Below are positions 10,897-21,900 of a stretch of 64,000 bases of DNA, one piece after another. The notes beneath the pieces were generated by a model, which saw nothing but the letters and a program-made list of their open reading frames with translations, had not been told where the DNA came from and searched no databases. The first letter of the stretch is position 1, and every line of letters starts with the position of its first letter. A program made the translations under genes and the position numbers. This DNA comes from Sialis fuliginosa (lineage: Eukaryota > Arthropoda > Insecta > Megaloptera > Sialidae), in contig OY540816.1 of the NCBI GenBank assembly GCA_961205875.1, forward strand, positions 23,508,701 to 23,572,700, read 5' to 3'.

Positions 10897-11586
10897 CTAA
10901 CGTTTGATATATCATTTTTTTATGATTTGATTTTTCTCGATTATTTGTCTATTTTTTTTTTTTAATCTGATGAGGGTAACATTGATTTTGAAACTTTACA
11001 CCCCAGAAGGGGTGATTTAAAATAATTGTGTTTTTTTTTACTGCGTATACGTTGAAAGTACTAAGAAAAAAATACAAAAACGTAAAAAAATTAGATTATT
11101 AAAGAATTTTCTAGTACATAAAAAAATTTACAATTTATAAAAAATGTATCCCTAATTAATCCAATATTAATATTGACTAATTAGGTCAGGCACGTATTAA
11201 GAAAAAAAATTTAATAAAAGAAGTGCATAAAAATGAAGAGGTCCTTGCAAATTGTTGTAACTAAACCAAAAATAATTAGATCAGGCACGTATTACGAAAA
11301 AAACACACATTTCAAAAAAAAAAACACGGGAGAAGACAAAAACTCAAAAAACTATCGAGATTATCAAATCTTAAAAAAAAAAACGTAAGTCGGTTTTAAT
11401 TCTGATCAGACTTAAGCAGTGGCGTAATAAGAAAAAATTTCGGGGTAGATAATACATATGAGTAAAATTTTTTGAAGGTGTTTTGAACTGATATTTTCTC
11501 GAAACATACGTTTTTTTTAAAAGGGGGGGGGGATCGTCCCAAAACCCCCAATTACTACACCACTGAACTTAAGGCTGCCTCCTTAC
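10897..11586 (-). other. intron between the two Ser/Pro-rich exons
   Basis: The 690-bp intron starts GTAAGG and ends CGTTAG on the minus strand. It is AT-rich, lacks a clear polypyrimidine tract, and contains a hAT-like miniature element near its 5' end. Both flanking exons are in phase 0, which supports the pairing. Confidence 0.55.
11417..11565. mobile_element. small hAT-like MITE, CAGTGGCGTA termini
   Basis: The 149-bp element has imperfect terminal inverted repeats, CAGTGGCGTAATAA and CAGTGGTGTAGTAATT. It is flanked by GACTTAAG (11,409-11,416) and AACTTAAG (11,566-11,573), an 8-bp duplication with one mismatch. Eight-base duplications are typical of hAT transposons. It holds a 10-base G run and sits 12 bp inside the intron from the exon 1 donor. 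Confidence 0.75.
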
Positions 11587-11862
11587 TTTCTCCGCATATC
11601 CAGGCGTAGTCACGATAAACGCCTTATTGGTGAAAGCCTGCGGCGCATTGTTACTTCCTACAGGACTCTTATCTATCGCGCAATTATTCCCGTTTGACGA
11701 GGACGAGCTGAAACTCCGGGTCTCGCTGGCTACCGGAGACAGAGGCGACGCGATACCGGAGTCGGCGTCCGACAGCTGGAACGATACCGGACGACGTTTC
11801 ACAGTTCCGGTCTGGGCGCTCGGCGAGTCCCAGTCCGCGCCCGCGGCAGATGGCGACGGCAT
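11587..11862 (-). CDS. first coding exon (exon 1) of a Ser/Pro-rich protein
   Basis: The exon carries 92 codons starting at ATG 11,862-11,860 in the context ACCATGC, with an in-frame TAA two codons upstream. It ends GCGGAGAAA before a GTAAGG donor (11,586). The protein starts MPSPSAAGADWDSPSAQTG, continues KRRPVSFQLSDADSG, then has SPLSPV and a run of five serines encoded by mixed codons (AGC, TCG, TCC, TCG, TCA), and ends TTPGYAEK. RPVSF fits the R-x-V-x-F docking motif for protein phosphatase 1, but such motifs occur by chance. G+C is far above background. The family is not recognised. It joins 10,612-10,896 in frame. Confidence 0.7.
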
Positions 11863-12279
11863 GGTTAGTTAACCGTCGATTAGTTAGTCACAGGTCACTT
11901 GATACTAGCGCACTTTGTTTAAATTTTCTCTTGTTATAATGTATTTGTTGTTTGGATAGGTAGTGTTTTGTTTTTTAACGTTTAATGTGGACATCTAGAT
12001 TCATTTTATTTTTTCTATTTTTATGCTGGATATAATCATTCTAATGGGCCGATTAAAATCATAATTATTTTTGTCAAACCCATATCATAGGATAGATAAC
12101 ACATTACCTAGTGTTGTTACCATATCGCTCCACGAGTCATCAGATTTTAAAATAAACATCAATTGTTTTGAATTATATATAAAATTAATTAATAAAATAA
12201 ATGTTTCATACTGCTTTTAAAAGCATTTCGGTGATAATTGATTGACATAAAAACGTCTATTTGGAACTATTATCTCTCT
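11863..12279 (-). other. upstream region of the Ser/Pro-rich gene
   Basis: On the minus strand a TATAAC motif lies about 75 bp before the ATG, but no clear initiator is seen. There is no good splice acceptor just before the ATG, so the leader is probably continuous here. The remainder is AT-rich without other features. Confidence 0.35.
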
Positions 12280-13377
12280 CAGTGACGAGGCGTAAAATTT
12301 TTAATAAGGGAAGCATATTTTGTCAATCCTCTCCCTCCTATTTACAAAAAAACTAGCTTTATTCAAGCTTTTACTTGTTTAAATATATTCTTATATATTT
12401 ATATAGTAACTAAATGATTCTACGTCTTATTTTCTTGTATTTTAGTCGATATTTGTATGACGAGTTGAAGTTAACTGTAGGAAATTTCACTAAAAAATTT
12501 AGAATTTTTGATTTCGTTAAAAGTATGTTTATTGTATAGAAAATGACGTGAAAAGTTGTTTGTTTCAAACCGCAGGTCTGTATCTCAAACCGTTCACGAG
12601 ATATAGCCTCTCAAAGTTTTAGTTTTTTCAAATTTTTGGAGAAAAAAGGCCGTAACTTTTGAACGTGTGGTCGGAATTGATTTTAGTTGACGGATTTGGA
12701 ATCAGCGTGTCAAAATCTATATGATGACATGTATAATACTTTAAAATCCGACAAAAAAAATTTGGTCAAAAATTGACATTTTTTTAAGGTATACCCCTTT
12801 GAATTTTTTCGATTTTTCGCGAAAATTTTTTTTTCGAGTTTTAAGATATTATACATGTCATTATATAGATTTTGACACGCTGATTTCAAATCCGTCAACT
12901 AAAATCAATTCCGATCACACGTTCAAAAGTTATGGCCTTTTTTCTCCAAAAATTTGAAAAAACTAAAACTTTGAGAGGCTATATCCCGAGAACGGTTTGA
13001 GATACAGACCTGCGGTTTGAAACAAACAACTTTTCACGTCATTTTCTATACAATAAACATACTTTTAACGAAATCAAAAATTCTAAATTTTTTAGTGAAA
13101 TTTCCTGCAGTGAACTTCAACTCGTCATACAAATATCGACTAAAATGCAAGAAAATAAGACGTAGAGATATTATAGTTATATAATTAAACGTGTAAATTA
13201 ATATTAAATGTTATTTTTGACTTTTGGTTAAAATGTTTGAGTTTAAATGTTTGCGCATACAAATATTCTAATAATATTTTTAAATTATTTACTAACTGAA
13301 AACACAGATTTGTATTAATTTACCCATAAAGAAAGGGAAGCACTGCTTCTCCTGCTTCCATGGACGCTTCGCCACTG
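12280..13377. mobile_element. hAT-like element with very long internal inverted arms
   Basis: The terminal motifs CAGTGACGAGGCGT and ACGCTTCGCCACTG are inverted repeats flanked by exact 8-bp duplications, ATCTCTCT (12,272-12,279 and 13,378-13,385). Inside, 12,418-13,165 forms a near-perfect foldback of about 330-bp arms around a short centre. The arms carry TCGATATTTGTATGACGAGT and ACCGCAGGTCTGTATCTCAA. Two other large copies lie at 31.67 and 47.34 kb. No transposase is encoded; open frames over the foldback are symmetric artefacts. Confidence 0.85.
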
Positions 13378-13385
13378 ATCTCTCT

Positions 13386-14044
13386 CACAGACCAAATTAA
13401 TTTTGTAATTTAAATCATATTTGCATATTATAATATTTCACATTTTTTGACATTTGAGAAAATTGCCATTTGTTATAGAGTTATAAACTTCCCTAATCTA
13501 ACTTAGCAAAAGTTGCTACAGAATAATCAGGTATATTTATGACACCCCCCCCTCCCAAAAAAAGATAAACGTCATCGAAAAGTAGTTAAAAATTATTTTT
13601 TTAACTGTATTTATTTCAACTTTATTTAAATTTATTTTTAGCTCCTTAAACCTCAAATTGTATTATTTTATATTTTTTACATCCCTGGTCCATTCAACAA
13701 CTTACACACGAATGATAGGGAGAGGGGGCGTGGGGGGGGGGGGGTGTAGATAGAATAATAAAACATGTAAATTTAATGTACTCCGGCCAATTAATTAATT
13801 AATGGGCACTTAACATTAAATATTTGTTTGGTGGGCAATACAATGACATACACAAACACAGAGGCTGGAACGCAAGCACATCTCGTGACAAGTAGCGTAA
13901 CTATAGAAACTAGACTAGTAGGGGAAAGCGTCACAATTGGGCAGTTCAGTTGTCATATCGTTTAACTCCAAAACTTTATGTCGATTTTGCATTTAAATTA
14001 ATTTTATTCGGATAATTTTATGAGGAACTGTTTTCGTTGACAGT
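13386..14044. other. AT-rich DNA with a G run
   Basis: It contains a C run near 13,546, a G run at 13,733-13,744 and a small mid-GC block at 13,860-13,965. No gene or repeat boundary is supported. Confidence 0.4.
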
Positions 14045-14059
14045 AATCTAATATCATTT

Positions 14060-14530
14060 TGCTTTCTTAAAATATCGAAGATACGAGAAGCTTTGTGATC
14101 GTTTTAAAATGAAACAAAAAAAATTGTTCTCCGATTTCAAAATTTTAAATTGATCAAGTCAAGACAAACACATTTCGTTTCGTGTCTGTCTGTCTGTCGA
14201 GTGAATCCTTGTCACACGCATAACTCATGAACCACTAAACCGATATTAATGAAATTTGGTTGGATGGTCTGGCTTGTGTAAGAGAGAGGAGTGACATCCC
14301 AAAATATTTATTTTTTCAATATATCTCAAGAACGAAACATGTTATCTGAAAATTGTATAGAATCTTTTTTGTAGAGGATTCAATTTCCTATAATTTAAGT
14401 CTACAACGTTTGTTGTAAAATATTCCCTTACAAAGATTTATCTCAAGTTGCTTTAAAAAATCGTCATTTACGACATATTAAATGTCATTGTGACGTTTGC
14501 ATAAAAATGACGACACTGTCATATTTCTTA
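14060..14530 (+). repeat. dispersed repeat of the CTTCCTCG/CGAGGAAG family
   Basis: It contains ATATCGAAGATACGAGAAGC, a GTCT tract, ACACGCATAACTCATGAACC, and then ATGTGACATCCCAAAATATT-like sequence. Antisense copies at 26.2, 34.1 and 62.9 kb show the other end. In those copies GCTTCCTCG and CGAGGAAGC form short inverted termini. This copy lacks the first of them. Confidence 0.7.
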
Positions 14531-15121
14531 CTCGAGGATCTCTATAATAATAAGTTACTTATTAATTAAGTATGTAAGAAAATTTAAATTTAAAATTAAA
14601 CGCCCTTAAATAATAAGACAGAAAAGTATATATTATTAATATTATGTAGGTACCTAATTTTACCTTGAATACTTTTATAATTATTATTATTTATATATAA
14701 CTTATACAATAGATCACAATATTATTTATTTAATAATACCGATATTTTAAAAACATTCACAATTTTAATTCACAAACACCACATTTATATTTATTATTCT
14801 AGTCAACGTTTAAATATCCTAAATTCCACAACACTAAACATAATTCTTTTTCCTCAAGACATTAATTTGACAAATTGGTTTTTATTTTTATATAATTTAG
14901 TTTATTAACACGGAAAAGTCGACGATGTAATATTCACTGTAAAAACACTTTAAAAAAATAAATAGAGCCTTTTGTAAATAAATAATTAAAAGTAAATAAT
15001 ACACATAAGTTAAAATCAAATAAATATATGAAATTTTAAAATAGGTATGCTTTTTAATATTATGATTAAAGTAAATATATTAATTAATTATAGAAGAATG
15101 ACGTAATTTCATATACATATG
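14531..15121. other. very AT-rich unique stretch
   Basis: Nothing beyond AT-rich sequence is seen. Confidence 0.5.
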
Positions 15122-15123
15122 TA

Positions 15124-15509
15124 CAGTCGCCTGCAGAACTCATCTGACACCCTAAAGGCTAGAATCGCTTACAACAGATTCCAAATTTAAAGACAAGCAT
15201 CATCGGTTATCTTTTTCTATCAAGTTTAATATATTTAAATACTAAAATTCGGAATATCAAATATTTATTGCCACAAAATTTACGTATATAATTTTTAATA
15301 GATTACATAATAATTTAATTGCACAAATATATATGAGTACCTATGTATTATAAACGAAGAGTAGTTCTTTATCTAGCAAATGAATTTCAAAATATCTGTC
15401 TTTGTTTGATACATGGAGAAATGATTTAAATATTATAATTGCACAAATTACTAAGTTTGTGATAAACGAAAATGAATACAAACTGCAAGACCATTAATGC
15501 AGGTGACTG
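15124..15509. mobile_element. mariner-like miniature element
   Basis: CAGTCGCCTGCA at the left pairs with TGCAGGTGACTG at the right, and a TA dinucleotide flanks each end (15,122-15,123 and 15,510-15,511). TA target duplication and these short inverted ends fit a non-autonomous Tc1/mariner element (inference from family knowledge). The interior is AT-rich and non-coding. Confidence 0.75.
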
Positions 15510-15511
15510 TA

Positions 15512-16430
15512 CATATTTATAAACATAGATATATGTACTTATTTAAAAGGTGGGTTGAACTATATTTGTTTGCATAATTGTTTTATTAAATTACTATGAA
15601 ATTTATTGTTAGTTATGTCATTGTATATATATTTTCTATATAATTGGTTTTTGCAATATATCATGTATATTTTATTTTCAATATTGTTCTTGGATAAAAT
15701 TGTTTTTTTTTGTAAATGTTAGAAAATTGTTAAAAAGTAGAAATATATATACCCATAATATATACAGGTGTTCCATAAGTCATGACCTATAGGGATTTTT
15801 ATTATGTTGCATATATTATGGGCTTCAGAATCGCTTACAACAGATTGGAATATTCGAAAAATGTTGCCAAAAAAGATTAAAAACCCAAAAAAAAAATTTT
15901 CATACAAAAATTATTTGCTTAATTTCGAAATCTTACATGACGTCATACTTCAGAGATATTACGTCATCGAAATTCCTATTAAAACTTTGATAATTATTTT
16001 TAAAAGCTTCAGTAAAGGCAAATAATATAAAATTCAAACTATTAAACAGAATTTTATTTTTATATGTACGAATCCAAGAAAACTCAGGAAAACATATGCC
16101 CTAAAAACAAAACACTACATCCAAATTTGATAAATCGATCTATTTATTTGTATAAAAAAATTTTAACTCGAAAAAAAAACACTATTCACAATTTAAAAAA
16201 AATCACACTATGGCACATAAAAACAATATTTAAATTTAATCCAAGTAGGTTTAGAAAAAAAAATCACAATTTATTTTTTTTTAAATCAGCGGTCTAAAAA
16301 CAAACAAAAAAATCACAAAAACAAAACACTGTGGCACAGAGAGTTAATAACAACACTAACACATTATTTAATATCTACAATCGCATAGATAAGTAACACA
16401 TGATAACAAATAACAAACCAAAATAATACA
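15512..16430. other. AT-rich DNA with a short transposon-end-like piece
   Basis: ACAGGTGTTCCATAAGTCAT near 15,765 resembles a transposon terminus. The phrase AATCGCTTACAACAGATT is shared with the mariner-like element at 15.16 kb, so 15,765-15,860 is probably a related fragment. The rest is AT-rich and non-coding. Confidence 0.4.
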
Positions 16431-16579
16431 ATTGCGTCGCGAAGCGTCGTGGCGCCTGCATAGCGCACGTGTGTCATTCCAGAACTACCCCGTGTGTACG
16501 TACGACCGACCGGCCACCCCCTGTGCAATCCTATGCATGAGTGTCCTCCATTTAACAACCCCCTCCCGCCGTGTCACTT
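16431..16579. other. GC-richer unique block before the 83-bp array
   Basis: This block contains several CpG-rich words such as GCGTCGCGAAGCGTCG and is open in several frames on both strands. It may be an exon, a promoter or a diverged array edge. No splice signal settles it. Confidence 0.25.
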
Positions 16580-17080
16580 CGGTAACAAAGAGGGAAACAC
16601 CCAAATACACGCATTCTGCATCTTCCCTCCTTATTCACGAAAAGTCTTCACGCATATCATACCAATGACGAAGAAAGAAATACTCAAATACACGTATTCT
16701 GCATCTTCCCTTCTTATTCACAAAAAGTCTTCACGTGTGTCATACCAATGACGAAGACGGGGATACCCAAATAAACGCATTTTGCATCTTCCGTCTTTAT
16801 CTATAAACAATCTTTACGCATGTTACATCGAAGATGAAGAGAGGGATACCCAAATACACGCATTTTGTATCTTTCTTCTTTTTTCACGAACGATCTTTAC
16901 CAATGTCACATCGATGACGAAGAGGGAGATATCGAAATACACGTGTTTTGCATCTTCTGTCTTTGTTTACTTGTTAAATCGATGTTTAAGAAAATCAAGT
17001 CGCATGTTTAACGAAGACAGAAATAGGGAAATGCATGTAATTTGTATGTTCTCTCTTTTTTTATGGGTGGTGATTTGGTT
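16580..17080. repeat. 83-bp minisatellite, about six copies
   Basis: Unit starts fall near 16,579, 16,662, 16,745, 16,828 and 16,911, exactly 83 bp apart, with a decayed sixth copy near 17,000. Each unit carries AYGACGAAGA, then AAATACACGCATTYTGCATC, then a pyrimidine-rich run and a CTTCACGCAT-like word. As 83 is not a multiple of three, the three overlapping open frames are a by-product. Confidence 0.9.
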
Positions 17081-17568
17081 GGATAATTTCAACCCCTATT
17101 AGAAAAGGACAGGGTGTGATAGAATGCGCTATATGTATTAAACTATAGGGTGGTGTAGTAATAAGGTGAGTAAACGAATGATTATGGGCCCGTTTGAAAT
17201 TGATGTGCTTTTCAGGTGCTGATTGTATCTTCATGTTATTTTGGAGTTAGTTTTTTTTTTCTAAGAAAATATATTTGGTATTATCGTTATCTGGAATTGG
17301 TAATAGATTTTTATGCGAAAGGGTTCGGTGAAATATGCCCCCTTTGCGTGGTTGAGAATTTGGAAGTAATATTTTTGATATATTTATTACCTAGATTTAT
17401 TTTTGAATGATATTTATGTATTGTAATAAATAATACGTTTATATAATACATTTCTCCCCTATGTAGAAATTCATTTTTCTATATTTTTTTAAGAGAAATT
17501 TTTCTTAATTTTTGTCAAAAAAGTATTTAACAAAAAAAAATCACATACCTTTGTAATAAGAAAGATCT
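17081..17568. other. AT-rich unique stretch
   Basis: AATAAG followed by GTGAGT near 17,166 resembles a plus-strand donor but no exon can be defined before it. An AATAAA word on the minus strand lies near 17,400. Confidence 0.3.
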
Positions 17569-17615
17569 TCATTTAAAAAACATCTCTATGCTACATATAG
17601 TTGTACTCAACTCAC
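17569..17615 (-). CDS. possible short terminal exon
   Basis: On the minus strand a strong pyrimidine tract ends TTTTGTTTTGTTTCAG at 17,616. If used as an acceptor, the exon completes a codon with two bases and then reads ELSTTICSIEMFFK before a TGA. Its phase matches the end of the 51,507-51,582 exon, but that link is speculative. The GTGAGT right after the AG is also donor-like, so the site may be unused. Confidence 0.2.
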
Positions 17616-18229
17616 CTGAAACAAAACAAAAACAATAATTAGAAAAAAAAACGAAAGATCAATTTATAATTTTTAAATAGGAAAACAATTTTTTTGTCTC
17701 ATTTTAAAACGATCACAAAGCTTTTCGTATCTTCGATATTGCGAGGAATAATATACAATAATTAAAATAAATACAAAAATATACTAGTGAGGGGGGGGCG
17801 GGGGGGCAGGATCATATAAATTATCAGATAAGGTAGACTTCGATTAATAAAAATAAAGTTTATCTCAAGAATTTGAGATCAAATATCTCTAATTTGAAAA
17901 CAACACGAAAAAAACACCTTTAACCCATTAACGCCCAAGTAAATTTGGCAGATATGAAGCTTATTTTGTGCGAGACTGCTTTTCTGATATAATTTTTTTT
18001 TTAAATACATTACATTTTAAAAATCAAGTTATATATTGTATATTTAAGTTATTCCATATGATTTAAACAAAATTGCTTCAGTTGGATCAAATATATTAGC
18101 ATATCATATGTCTCTATTCATACATATATACAGCAATTAAAACACTCATGAAACTAATAACGTTAATAGATTTTGTTTGTTGCACTACTAGCATCTGATT
18201 TTTAAGGAAATATTGTGAATTAATATCCA
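17616..18229. other. AT-rich DNA with a repeat end
   Basis: 17,700-17,748 is an antisense end of the CGAGGAAGC family (AACGATCACAAAGCTTTTCG). A G run interrupted by one C lies at 17,791-17,806. No gene is supported. Confidence 0.5.
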
Positions 18230-18865
18230 TAGAAAGCAACACGAATTATAATATCCGTATGGAGAACCATATATGACTTCCATGTTGTTTCTATCTTTTT
18301 AAATAATTTTAATATTTTATTTATATAACCTACTATTATGAATATACATATCGTAATACATTTAAAAAAACATAAATACTTACAACGGTTACAGCTCTTT
18401 TTGCCATTTGTATATAAATATTAGTTTTCTAATGTCAAAAACATAATTCACATTCGTAGAAAAAGTGTTTTTCACCCCTTTAATGGCTGTTTAGGCACGT
18501 ACAAATAATAAATGTCCCTTAGATTCAATTGAACTGCAAATGTACCAAATCTTATCAAAATTAGTGAGATAATACTTGCAGTATTCACTTTTTAGACGAA
18601 AAAAGTTACAAAATTGCGAATATTTCCAAAACCCCTAATCCAATTAGCACCAAAATCAATAGGTCTGGAGTACTCACTGAGACAAACATTTTCCCCAAAA
18701 ATAATTCAGATCGGTGCATTTTTACAGTAGTTATCGTGAACGAAAGAAAATTCTACTACTATCAGAATTTTTCATTTTCTCGGACACGATTTTTCGATGG
18801 TATTACAATACTTCCATTTCTTTCAGAACATGGAAGTAAAAATGAGTTGGGCGTTAATGGGTTAA
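18230..18865 (-). mobile_element. dispersed element with ACTTCCATG inverted ends, antisense copy
   Basis: It runs from TATGGAGAACCATATATGAC and TTCCATGTTGTTTCTATC to TTCCATTTCTTTCAGAACAT and GGAAGTA. It is the reverse of the copy at 24,578-25,375, sharing for example GGTACATTTGCAGTTCAATT and AAATGCACCGATCTGAATTA. No protein is encoded. Confidence 0.75.
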
Positions 18866-20280
18866 TACCATAAAATATAGCTCCACTTTTACAATTTATA
18901 GCAATGTACTTACAACATCATCTGAACATTGCAATACCAGCCCACAACTATCTCCTACCCCCTATAGATAAGGGGATGACATTTGAAAATATTGAATAGC
19001 ACGACAAAGAGCTCCTTACCATTAACAATCACCCCTCTCTCTTGCACTTTATTCGTCATACGAATATTCCCGTTTAAAATCAAATTGCTTCAGATAGAGG
19101 AAAATATCGCCCGGGGGCATATGTGTCTTGATTATTCAAACACGAGTATTAGATAAAGAGAGAGATATAATGGGGGCTGTGTGTTGATCCATATAGCTGT
19201 CTTTGTCGTAAAGGGGTGATGCACATAGGCGCCAATCTAGTGGTATGTGGGGTGGATGGTATGATTTTTAATTAAAATCGTTTGTAGTATATGCATCTAT
19301 GTAGTTTTTAGTGAGAGAAATTAATCGGGTGAATCATTTTGCTCAATATAGAAGTGTAAACTTTATTTTTTTTTGTGGGTAATACAGTGGGATTTTTTTA
19401 ACCGATATATTCTACACGGCCCATTAAAATTAATTTTAAATATCATTTTCTCATAAAAAAAATTCGGTTGGGTTTTTAATTTTTTTTGTAGTTTTTATTT
19501 TTTATGTATTACAATTGTTAAGTTAATATAAATAAATAATGTATATTGATAAATTGGGGGGAAGAGGGGTTAACCACCACTGAAAACAACACATTTTTTT
19601 AGAATTTCCAAACTTAACAATGACTTCAAAGAATATTCATAGCAGTCCATGTTAAATACCACTGGTTTAGTCGGAATTCACGTCTAACGTAACTACTATT
19701 ATATTTTAAATATAAATACATAGAATATTATCTTAAATTAATACAACATTATTATTATATAAGGTATTTCTTTAAGAAAATATATTAATTTATAAAAATT
19801 GTGTTTTCTACATATTCTGCAATTTTTACAGCTTCTTAAAAACTATTTGCTATAATTTCGTAAAATTATTTGTATAGCATACATTCTTTTCGATCGAATG
19901 TAATTACATTTATACTGACAATAATAATAATATAATAATAGTGACGTTAAAATATTCACTTTAAATCTACATCGTGACTTCCGGCCGGAATTCCGGTACA
20001 TCTCTATATATGCGACCTATATAAACTCATTTTACTACATATTAAATATCACTGGTTTAGTGAGTATGTAACACCATTATGTGCGGTCTATAAAGTAGAT
20101 AAAGTTTGACCGAATTACCTGGGCCTTAACTGCCAAACCTCATTTCAGTTATACTAAAAGCTAGAACCTTAAGTGAATAAACTTTACATAACTTGGAATT
20201 GACAGATTAAAACTATAAAGCTCCCTAGCTCGTGTTTTCATAGAATGAGATGTAGATACATAGCTAACGTACAAGAGTTA
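18866..20280. other. AT-rich stretch; nothing gene-like seen
   Basis: 19,470-19,565 is shared with 56,195-56,285 (ending in a G run). GCGCCAATCTAGTGG at 19,226 resembles a CTCF-type core with one extra base. ATACCACTGGTTTAG-like words recur at 19,658 and 20,047. No exon is supported. Confidence 0.4.
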
Positions 20281-20690
20281 AAATCAAAACTGGCCCGCGG
20301 GCCACATCTAAAAGCCCAGAACGATATTTTGATAAAAACTTTTAAGGAAAAATAAAAAAAAATAAAACTTACTTCAAAAAACAATACTAAAAAGTACATT
20401 ATAATTAAATTTAACAGTTTTTAAAGTCGGTTTTATTTTTCTTTCTTATAAAGTTTTTATTGGTTTGGTATCGACTTAAAAAAAACTGTTTATTTTTATT
20501 TTTTTATATATTTTTTCCATTTTGAGTGGCGTATCTTTAAAATCCATGGTCAGATTCTGATAAAATTTATATGGGACCATCTCTGGAGTATACTCTTTCA
20601 AACAAACAAAAAATCATCCAAATCGGTTCATTTTTATCGGAGTTATGCCCGAACATACTTTAAAAAATATATGCTATCGAATTAAGAACC
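20281..20690. repeat. fragments of dispersed repeats
   Basis: CTGGCCCGCGGGCCACATCT near 20,291 matches the end of the GGCTGGCCAACCTGCGGCCC element type at 38.43 kb. 20,420-20,680 belongs to the AATCCATGGTCAGATTC family, also at 6.7, 36.9 and 46.1 kb. Confidence 0.55.
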
Positions 20691-21744
20691 AAAATCAATT
20701 TAAAATTATGTTATACATATAGCAAAATCTTTTCGCACCGAGGGAGGGGAGAGGGGTGTCTTATCTGATATAATATTTTAATAATTCATACTTCATATCT
20801 AAAGTTGTATAAGAGATTACATAACACTTCTATTGGGAAAGGAAGAAGAAAGAAAAAACAATAAATAAAGCTCAAAGAAAAACTTCAAACAACACCAAAT
20901 ATAAAAACTTTCCCAAAACCGATTCATCTCGAGATAGAAAACCCCTTTTCACACAAGTGTCGACACTTCTTCTTCAGGTCAAGTGAGAAGGGCCAACATC
21001 TCCCCCCCCCTCCTCACCCCTCCTACTCTGATAGTGATAAATCATCAGAGTTATCCTTTATATATATCTAATATTAACTGTTCACAAGCCAAAGCGAATG
21101 AAATAGTTTAAAAAACATGATAGGGTTCAGTAGTCATTCTCATTACGATTTATAAAAAAAGAGTTATTTCAAAATTTTTCATAAACAATTTTTGATAGTG
21201 TTCGTTATAATTTTCATTGAAAGTACTAATTAAAAGCTATATTCTTGATTTTTTTAAGATTTTTAAAATTAATAGAGGGGGGGGAGCTCTGAGACGACTT
21301 TGAACGTAAATATAACGTGACTGAAAGGTTAAAATCAAAAGGTCGTATAACATTTTTTTGTATTTTAGGAGACCTATCTGAAATAAGTTTTATTAACCAA
21401 GTTCGATGTTGATTGGGAATGAAATAAAGGAAAGGGGGGGAGGGGGGTGAAGGTGGACGGAGAAAACGATAAATCATGAGAATTTTCCTTTATTCCCAAT
21501 GTGTGTGACTCATATCAAAGACGTGTCGAATTTTCCCTGAAATCCGTGCGAATGTTTGTTTACCCGTAGAATATATTGACACTAGACTGTGAGGGGGTGT
21601 ATGGGGGGGAGGGGGGGGGGTATTAGCCGGCCAATATCAAACAATACATATACAAAGGGAAGGTATGTTGATACTGTTGATATAAAGATTAGACCCGAAA
21701 GAAGTTTTCATAAGAATAAATTTAAAAACATGATATATTAAAGC
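20691..21744. other. AT-rich DNA with G runs
   Basis: G or C runs occur near 21,001, 21,276, 21,434 and 21,605. A long minus-strand frame at 21,226-21,477 translates G-run flanks and is not convincing. Confidence 0.4.
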
Positions 21745-21900
21745 AGCGGTTCTTAAACTAATGTGGTCTAGGGTCCCCCTTTTGAACAATTATTTTTCAG
21801 GACCCCCCCTGACAGAAAAACTTTGTATCCGAAAAAATCGATTAGAATAAAAAAATCAGTTAGTATTATATGTTTCTATTGTACTAAGAAAATAGTAACT
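21745..21900. mobile_element. truncated hAT-like end, CAGCGGTTCTTAAACT
   Basis: CAGCGGTTCTTAAACTAATG at the left matches the terminus of the complete element at 30,153-30,588 and a similar fragment at 49,843. The opposite terminus is not seen, so this copy is incomplete. Confidence 0.6.

Noticed and set aside
12710..12898. Open frames encoding near-identical 62-residue peptides at 12.7, 32.0 and 47.7 kb
   Set aside because: They lie in the centre of the foldback element, appear on both strands because of the inverted arms, and have no gene signals.
16432..17102. Overlapping plus-strand frames with repeated KYTHSASSLL-like peptides
   Set aside because: The 83-bp unit is not a multiple of three, so the reading frame shifts each unit; the DNA repeat explains them.
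19226..19240. CTCF-type insulator word GCGCCAATCTAGTGG
   Set aside because: It has an extra base in the core, and one degenerate motif is not enough for a call.
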